From Ruminococcus sp. UBA4240 (GTDB taxonomy: Bacteria; Bacillota; Clostridia; Oscillospirales; Ruminococcaceae): 10,953 bases of DNA. The notes under the pieces were generated by a model that was not told where the DNA came from, searched no databases, and saw nothing but the letters and a program-made list of their open reading frames with translations. The DNA lies in assembly GCA_002395525.1 (NCBI GenBank), contig DGXE01000047.1, positions 1 through 10,953 of the forward strand, in the 5' to 3' direction. Position 1 is the first letter of the stretch. Every line of letters begins with the position of its first letter. The translations under genes were made by a program, and so were the position numbers. This document shows positions 7,253-10,953 of the stretch, piece by piece.

Positions 7253-8818
7253 ATGAACGAAGAGATAAATGCAGCTGTGGAGGATGCTCCCCAGCAGGAC
7301 GACAATATACTGAGAAAGGTGCGCCTTGACAAGCTGGAGGCAATGAAGGCGGCAGGCAAGGATCCCTTTGAGATAACAAAGTTCGACGTAAGCATACACA
7401 ACAAGGATCTGCGGGCGCAGTACGAGGCTATTGAAGAAAAACTCAAGGCGCAGTACGGCGAGGATGCAGAGGGCTTAAAGGCGGCTCTTGAAGCGGACAG
7501 GATAGAGGTCACCATAGCAGGGCGCATAATGACATGGCGCAATATGGGCAAGGCCAACTTCATAGATGTGCGTGATGCCACGGACCGTATGCAGGTGTAT
7601 ATCCGCATGAACGACGTGGGGGAGGAGAAGTTCGCCGATTTCAGGACATGGGACATCGGTGATATAGTCGGTGTGAAGGGCTATGCCTTCCGCACCCGCA
7701 CAGGCGAGGTGACTGTCCACGCACAGGACATCACTCTCCTTTCAAAGTCCCTGTACCCCCTGCCCGAAAAGTGGCACGGCCTTAAAAATCAGGATATGCG
7801 GTACAGGCAGCGCTATGTGGATCTTATCATGAACCCTGATGTGGCAGACACATTCAGAAAGCGCTCCGCCATAATATCAGGCATAAGGCGGTTCCTTGAT
7901 GAGAGGGGCTTTATAGAGGTAGAGACCCCCATGCTGGTGGCGAATGCGGGGGGAGCGGCTGCAAGACCCTTTGACACCCATTACAACGCCCTTGATGAGG
8001 ATGTAAAGCTCAGGATATCATTGGAGCTGTACCTGAAAAGGCTTATCGTGGGCGGCATGGAAAGGGTGTACGAGATAGGCAGGGTATTCCGCAATGAGGG
8101 TGTTGACACCCGCCACAACCCTGAGTTCACCCTTATGGAGCTGTATCAGGCGTATACGGATTACCACGGCATGATGGAGCTTACGGAGAGTATGTTCCGC
8201 CACCTTGCCGAAACTGTGTGCGGCAGCACAACCATTCCCTACGGGGATCACATGATAGATCTGGGGCAGCCCTTCAGGCGCATGACCATGACGGATGCGG
8301 TAAAGCAGTACGCAGGTGTGGATTTCGATGAGATACCCGACACCGCCGCTGCCAAGGCACTTGCAAAGGAAAAGGGCATAGAGTTTGAGGAGCGCCACGA
8401 AAAGGGTGACATACTCAACCTGTTCTTTGAGGAGTTCTGCGAAAAGTCCATGATCCAGCCCACCTTTATTATGGATCATCCCATAGAGATATCTCCCCTT
8501 ACCAAGAAGAAGCCCGGCAGGGAGGGCTATGTAGAGCGCTTCGAGCTGTTCATAAACGGCTGGGAGATGTGCAATGCCTATTCCGAGCTGAATGACCCTG
8601 TGGATCAGAGGGAGCGCTTCCTGATACAGGAGGAGCTGCTGAAAAAGGGCGATGACGAGGCAGACCGCCTTGACGAGGATTTCCTCCATGCCCTTGAGAT
8701 CGGTATGCCCCCCACGGGCGGCATAGGCTACGGCATAGACCGCCTTGTGATGCTGCTCACAAATTCCTCTGCCATAAGGGATGTGCTTCTGTTCCCCACA
8801 ATGAAGTCCATTGACTGA
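7253..8818 (+). CDS. lysS: Lysyl-tRNA synthetase, class II
   Basis: 521 residues, slightly longer than typical bacterial LysRS (about 500) because of the N-terminus. It charges tRNA-Lys with lysine using ATP in the cytoplasm. After an N-terminal helix there is an OB-fold anticodon-binding domain (about 80-170, with the strand FIDVRD). The class II catalytic core has motif 1 at about 212-228 (ending FIEVETPML), motif 2 at about 272-293 (YEIGRVFRNEG, then TRHNPEF) and motif 3 at about 489-500 (GGIGYGIDRLVM). RDVLLFPTMK near the end is the family signature. The ATG at 7253 follows AGGCAGGT with a 5-nt gap to the start. It sits directly downstream of greA and ends about 50 nt before a bidirectional terminator. 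All catalytic motifs look intact. Confidence 0.97.
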   Translation: MNEEINAAVEDAPQQDDNILRKVRLDKLEAMKAAGKDPFEITKFDVSIHNKDLRAQYEAIEEKLKAQYGEDAEGLKAALEADRIEVTIAGRIMTWRNMGKANFIDVRDATDRMQVYIRMNDVGEEKFADFRTWDIGDIVGVKGYAFRTRTGEVTVHAQDITLLSKSLYPLPEKWHGLKNQDMRYRQRYVDLIMNPDVADTFRKRSAIISGIRRFLDERGFIEVETPMLVANAGGAAARPFDTHYNALDEDVKLRISLELYLKRLIVGGMERVYEIGRVFRNEGVDTRHNPEFTLMELYQAYTDYHGMMELTESMFRHLAETVCGSTTIPYGDHMIDLGQPFRRMTMTDAVKQYAGVDFDEIPDTAAAKALAKEKGIEFEERHEKGDILNLFFEEFCEKSMIQPTFIMDHPIEISPLTKKKPGREGYVERFELFINGWEMCNAYSELNDPVDQRERFLIQEELLKKGDDEADRLDEDFLHALEIGMPPTGGIGYGIDRLVMLLTNSSAIRDVLLFPTMKSID

Positions 8819-8863
8819 GAGGGGCTTGCAGGCTTTACAGTAAAAGTGTGATGCTTTTGGCAT

Positions 8864-8898
8864 AAAAAGGATCCCCGAGCCGTTTTAGGTCGGGGATC
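8864..8898. terminator. Bidirectional rho-independent terminator between convergent genes
   Basis: GATCCCCGA (8870-8878) and TCGGGGATC (8890-8898) form a perfect 9-bp stem with an 11-nt loop. Read on the minus strand, the stem is followed by C and then TTTTT (8868-8864), a classic terminator for the membrane-protein gene that ends at 8918. Read on the plus strand, it is followed by TTGTTGTTG, a weaker U-rich tail that can end the greA-lysS transcript. Confidence 0.85.
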
Positions 8899-8917
8899 TT
8901 GTTGTTGAATGCAGCTT

Positions 8918-9601
8918 TCATGCTTTTTTCATCAGCTTTTTCAGCAGATTCGCTGCCAGAAGATAGAGAAAGCCCACTGCGATAAGCGCTATGAGCAGTG
9001 CCAGTATCCACCAGGCGCAGCCCATATAGGGCAGTTTGTCGGTGAAGCCGAATGCCCCGGCGGGACTTCCCCAGTTGAGGAAAAAGTAGGGGTAGTTATG
9101 TCCTTCCGAAAACTGCCAGCCCAGCTTATATCCAATGCCTGCATATATGGCATAGAGCAGGGGAGGTATCGTTACCCAGACGGTGTCCCGCTTTTTTATA
9201 CTGCCGCTTGTAACTGTTACAAAGAAGTCGATGACAGCAGCTGCCGGTACGACAACGTGTGTCAGGATACCGTCAATGTTCCACGGGTTGTCCATAGTGG
9301 GGGCGAGGACGAAACAGTACACAGCCCCTGTCAGTGTTATGGAAACTGTTCCCACGAACTTGACTATGTACCAGACACTGCCTATCTTCCTTCTGCTTGC
9401 CATAAGATAAAGACCTATGGCACTTATGACGGCAATTGCGATGTTGGACTGTATGGTGAAATACATGAAGGCATTCAAGCCCCCCATGAATGAGTTCCTG
9501 CCGGAATAGACGCACAGAAATGTGCCGACTGCCGCAGATACAATGACGACTGTCTTTAGTATATATGAAACTCTACGCTGTACGGGTGAAAAGGTATTCA
9601 T
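8918..9601 (-). CDS. Pr6Pr-family six-span integral membrane protein
   Basis: 227 residues. About six hydrophobic spans lie near 13-32, 45-67, 77-100, 112-132, 140-158 and 195-218, followed by a Lys-rich tail (KKLMKKA) suggesting a cytoplasmic C-terminus. Conserved-looking motifs are FTIQSN (48-53) in span 2, LTHVVVP with a following Asp (113-125) in span 4, and YPYFFLNWG (170-178) in the last loop. These are typical of the Pr6Pr family, whose function is not well established. The start at 9601 is chosen because AAAGGAG precedes it by 7 nt on the minus strand. A longer frame exists, but it would run through the consensus promoter at 9627-9655. Transcription is monocistronic, from that promoter to the terminator at 8864-8898. 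Confidence 0.85.
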   Translation of the reverse strand: MNTFSPVQRRVSYILKTVVIVSAAVGTFLCVYSGRNSFMGGLNAFMYFTIQSNIAIAVISAIGLYLMASRRKIGSVWYIVKFVGTVSITLTGAVYCFVLAPTMDNPWNIDGILTHVVVPAAAVIDFFVTVTSGSIKKRDTVWVTIPPLLYAIYAGIGYKLGWQFSEGHNYPYFFLNWGSPAGAFGFTDKLPYMGCAWWILALLIALIAVGFLYLLAANLLKKLMKKA

Positions 9602-9626
9602 CCTGCTGCTCCTTTCATTTTTCATC

Positions 9627-9655
9627 ATTATACTTCGTTTGATGCGGTCTGTCAA
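9627..9655 (-). promoter_or_regulatory. Perfect-consensus sigma-A promoter for the Pr6Pr gene
   Basis: On the minus strand TTGACA (9655-9650) is followed by 17 nt and then TATAAT (9632-9627). Both boxes and the spacing match the consensus exactly. Transcription should start near 9620, leaving a leader of about 19 nt that just contains the ribosome binding site. Confidence 0.9.
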
Positions 9656-9683
9656 TAAGGATCCCATATTTTGACGCCCGGGC

Positions 9684-9712
9684 TTTACAAACCGGGGCAT
9701 TTATGCTATACT
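9684..9712 (+). promoter_or_regulatory. Extended -10 sigma-A promoter for the TtcA-like gene
   Basis: TTTACA (9684-9689), 17 nt, then TATACT (9707-9712), with TG one base before the -10 box (TGC, 9704-9706). The predicted start is near 9719, giving a leader of about 75 nt. The -35 box lies 28 bp from the -35 box of the divergent Pr6Pr promoter. A partial GC-rich inverted repeat (GCCCGG at 9676, CCGGGGC at 9692) surrounds the -35 box; whether it matters is unknown. Confidence 0.8.
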
Positions 9713-9793
9713 CAATACAGCAAACGCCAAGCTGATAAGACTGCATCCTCATTTGATCTTGCCCCTTGCTTCTATTACGTGAAAGGAACAGCT

Positions 9794-10678
9794 ATGCCGA
9801 AAAGACCTGTACGGACAGAAATGCCCGGTGAGATAGAATTATCCCTTGTAAATGAGTACCGCAAGGGTATATGGTCAAAGTTCACCAAGGGTATCAGGGA
9901 ATACGACCTGATACAGCCGGGGGACAGGATAGCCGTCTGCATATCGGGAGGCAAGGACTCCATGCTCATGGCTGTGTGCATGAAAAGGCTGCAGCGCTAT
10001 TCAAAGGTTCCCTTTGAGGTGGTGTACCTTGTGATGGACCCGGGGTACAGCGGGGAGAACCGCCGCCGGATACTTGACAATGCACAGCGCTTGGAGATAC
10101 CCGTGCAGGTGTTTGACACACGGATATTTGAAAGCGCTGCAAATGCGGACAAAAACCCCTGCTTTCTGTGTGCAAGGCTGCGGAGAGGGTGTCTGTACAA
10201 AAAGGCGGAGGAGCTTGGCTGCAATAAGATAGCCGTGGGTCATCACTTTGACGATGTGATAGAGACCATAGTCATGGGTATGATGTACGGTTCCCAGATG
10301 CAGACCATGATGCCAAAGCTCCACAGCGAGAATTACAGGGGGATGCAGCTCATCCGCCCCATGTACCTTATCCGGGAGGAGGACATCATCAGTTGGGCTG
10401 AACACAACGGTCTGCACTTCATACAGTGCGCCTGCCGCCTGACGGAAAGGGCTTCCCGGGATGACAGCGGTGAGGTTTCAAAGCGGCAGAAGGTAAAGGC
10501 GCTGCTGAAAGAGCTGCGAGCCGCCGATCCTGAGGTGGATATGAACATCTTCCGCAGCGTGGAAAATGTGAACCTTATGACACTTATCTCCTACCACAGA
10601 GGGGAGGAGCATCATCACTTCCTTGATGACTACGACAAGGGGCTGAGCCTGAGAGGAGTGAAGAATGAAGGGTTCTGA
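9794..10678 (+). CDS. TtcA-family PP-loop ATPase, probable tRNA thiolation enzyme
   Basis: 294 residues. TtcA-type enzymes adenylate a tRNA base through a PP-loop and replace oxygen with sulfur using an Fe-S cluster; TtcA itself makes 2-thiocytidine at position 32. The PP-loop SGGKDS is at 51-56. A CxxC (PCFLC, Cys123 and Cys126) and a later CAC (Cys212, Cys214) give the cysteines expected for cluster binding. GHHFDDVIET is the conserved helix motif of the family. The ATG at 9794 follows AAAGGA by 6 nt; a frame opening at 9671 would overlap the promoter and is not used. It is divergent from the Pr6Pr gene and appears monocistronic. Family membership is confident. The exact base modified is not, because TtuA, TtcA and related groups share these motifs. 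Confidence 0.87.
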   Translation: MPKRPVRTEMPGEIELSLVNEYRKGIWSKFTKGIREYDLIQPGDRIAVCISGGKDSMLMAVCMKRLQRYSKVPFEVVYLVMDPGYSGENRRRILDNAQRLEIPVQVFDTRIFESAANADKNPCFLCARLRRGCLYKKAEELGCNKIAVGHHFDDVIETIVMGMMYGSQMQTMMPKLHSENYRGMQLIRPMYLIREEDIISWAEHNGLHFIQCACRLTERASRDDSGEVSKRQKVKALLKELRAADPEVDMNIFRSVENVNLMTLISYHRGEEHHHFLDDYDKGLSLRGVKNEGF

Positions 10679-10877
10679 CGGGGTTTTTGGTTTGCTGCCT
10701 GCCTCTTTCTAAGTAAAGTATTGTTTGAAGGTGAGTTGATGGCTTGATTTCATCTTTGCCCGCTCCGCTTTGCTAATGTACAATGGTGTATAATGCATCC
10801 TGCCTGTGTGGTTATTGTTTGTACATATTGCACAATCTGCTTGAAAAACATTTAGAAATGAAAAAATTCAAATGCTC
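10679..10877 (+). other. Non-coding spacer after the TtcA-like gene
   Basis: No gene, tRNA or convincing terminator hairpin was found here. A T-run (GGGGTTTTTGG, about 10681) follows the stop codon but has no stem before it. The DNA becomes AT-rich towards the promoter at 10878. Confidence 0.5.
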
Positions 10878-10890
10878 TTTACAACGTAAA
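10878..10890. repeat. Short inverted repeat over the -35 box
   Basis: TTTAC-AAC-GTAAA is a perfect 5-bp inverted repeat covering the -35 element. It could be an operator, but such short repeats also arise by chance in AT-rich DNA. Confidence 0.35.
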
Positions 10891-10906
10891 CAAAGTATGC
10901 TATAAT
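10878..10906 (+). promoter_or_regulatory. Strong extended -10 promoter for the gene at the right edge
   Basis: TTTACA (10878-10883), 17 nt, then TATAAT (10901-10906), with TG one base before the -10 box. The start is expected near 10913, giving a leader of about 35 nt. The core matches the TtcA-like promoter closely. Confidence 0.85.
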
Positions 10907-10908
10907 TT

Positions 10909-10921
10909 ACAATAACATTGT
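10909..10921. repeat. Short inverted repeat at the predicted transcription start
   Basis: ACAAT-AAC-ATTGT is a perfect 5-bp inverted repeat just downstream of the -10 box. It has the same 3-nt AAC centre as the repeat over the -35 box. A repressor bound here would block transcription; this is only a possibility. Confidence 0.35.
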
Positions 10922-10947
10922 GTTTATTGCAGAAAGGGCTTGACAAT

Positions 10948-10953
10948 ATGTTC
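10948..10953 (+). CDS. Start of an unidentified gene cut by the window edge
   Basis: The ATG at 10948 is preceded by AGAAAGGG (10931-10938) with a 9-nt gap and by a strong promoter. Only two codons are visible, so the product cannot be named. Confidence 0.6.

Noticed and set aside
8018..8863. Minus-strand open frame of 281 codons opposite lysS
   Set aside because: lysS is certain on the plus strand. The antisense product is His/Leu-rich and resembles no family.
8909..9493. Plus-strand open frame of 194 codons opposite the membrane-protein gene
   Set aside because: The minus strand has a consensus promoter, a ribosome binding site, six membrane spans and a terminator. The plus frame has none of these.
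9602..9700. N-terminal extension of the Pr6Pr protein to 9700
   Set aside because: It would include the promoter and the ribosome binding site within coding sequence; the start at 9601 is far better supported.
9671..9793. N-terminal extension of the TtcA-like protein from the TTG at 9671
   Set aside because: It overlaps the plus-strand promoter and has no family-like residues; the ATG at 9794 has a good ribosome binding site.
10789..10794. TATAAT sequence in the right-hand spacer
   Set aside because: No acceptable -35 box lies 16-18 nt upstream; the promoter at 10878-10906 is much better.

Overview
The window looks like a chromosomal segment of a gut- or rumen-type clostridial Firmicute, probably a Ruminococcus-like member of the Oscillospiraceae. 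The signs are moderately GC-rich coding DNA with heavy use of ATA (Ile) and AGG (Arg) codons, Gram-positive Shine-Dalgarno sites, a PASTA-domain Ser/Thr-kinase homologue and a greA-lysS pair. This taxonomic call is inference from composition and protein flavour, not from a marker gene. I saw no tRNA, rRNA, CRISPR, insertion sequence or phage gene.

Layout, left to right. (1) 1-1047 (+): 3' part of a divergent methionyl-tRNA-synthetase-like gene in which several canonical MetRS motifs are altered. (2) 1099-6690 (+): two large genes for membrane proteins. The first encodes a cytoplasmic coiled coil, one membrane span, Ca-binding thrombospondin-3-like repeats, a von Willebrand A domain and a C-terminal domain that looks like an inactivated cysteine peptidase. 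The second encodes a PknB/PrkC-like protein with five PASTA and two BIG_2 domains, but its kinase domain has lost every catalytic residue I could place. (3) 6765-8818 (+): greA and lysS, housekeeping genes 11 nt apart. (4) 8918-9601 (-): a six-span Pr6Pr-family membrane protein, convergent with lysS across a bidirectional terminator. (5) 9794-10678 (+): a TtcA-type PP-loop tRNA thiolation ATPase, divergent from the Pr6Pr gene across back-to-back promoters. (6) 10679-10953: a spacer holding a strong promoter and the first codons of another gene.

The unusual part is the pair at 1099-6690. Both proteins are predicted to have the same topology: N-terminus inside, one span, large adhesive or ligand-binding modules outside. 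Both appear to carry degenerate enzyme domains, a pseudokinase in one and a probable pseudo-peptidase in the other. Together they look like a scaffold or sensor module of the cell surface rather than an enzymatic signalling pair. That function is inference; the domain layout and residue changes are read from the sequence. The flanking genes are ordinary translation and transcription functions.
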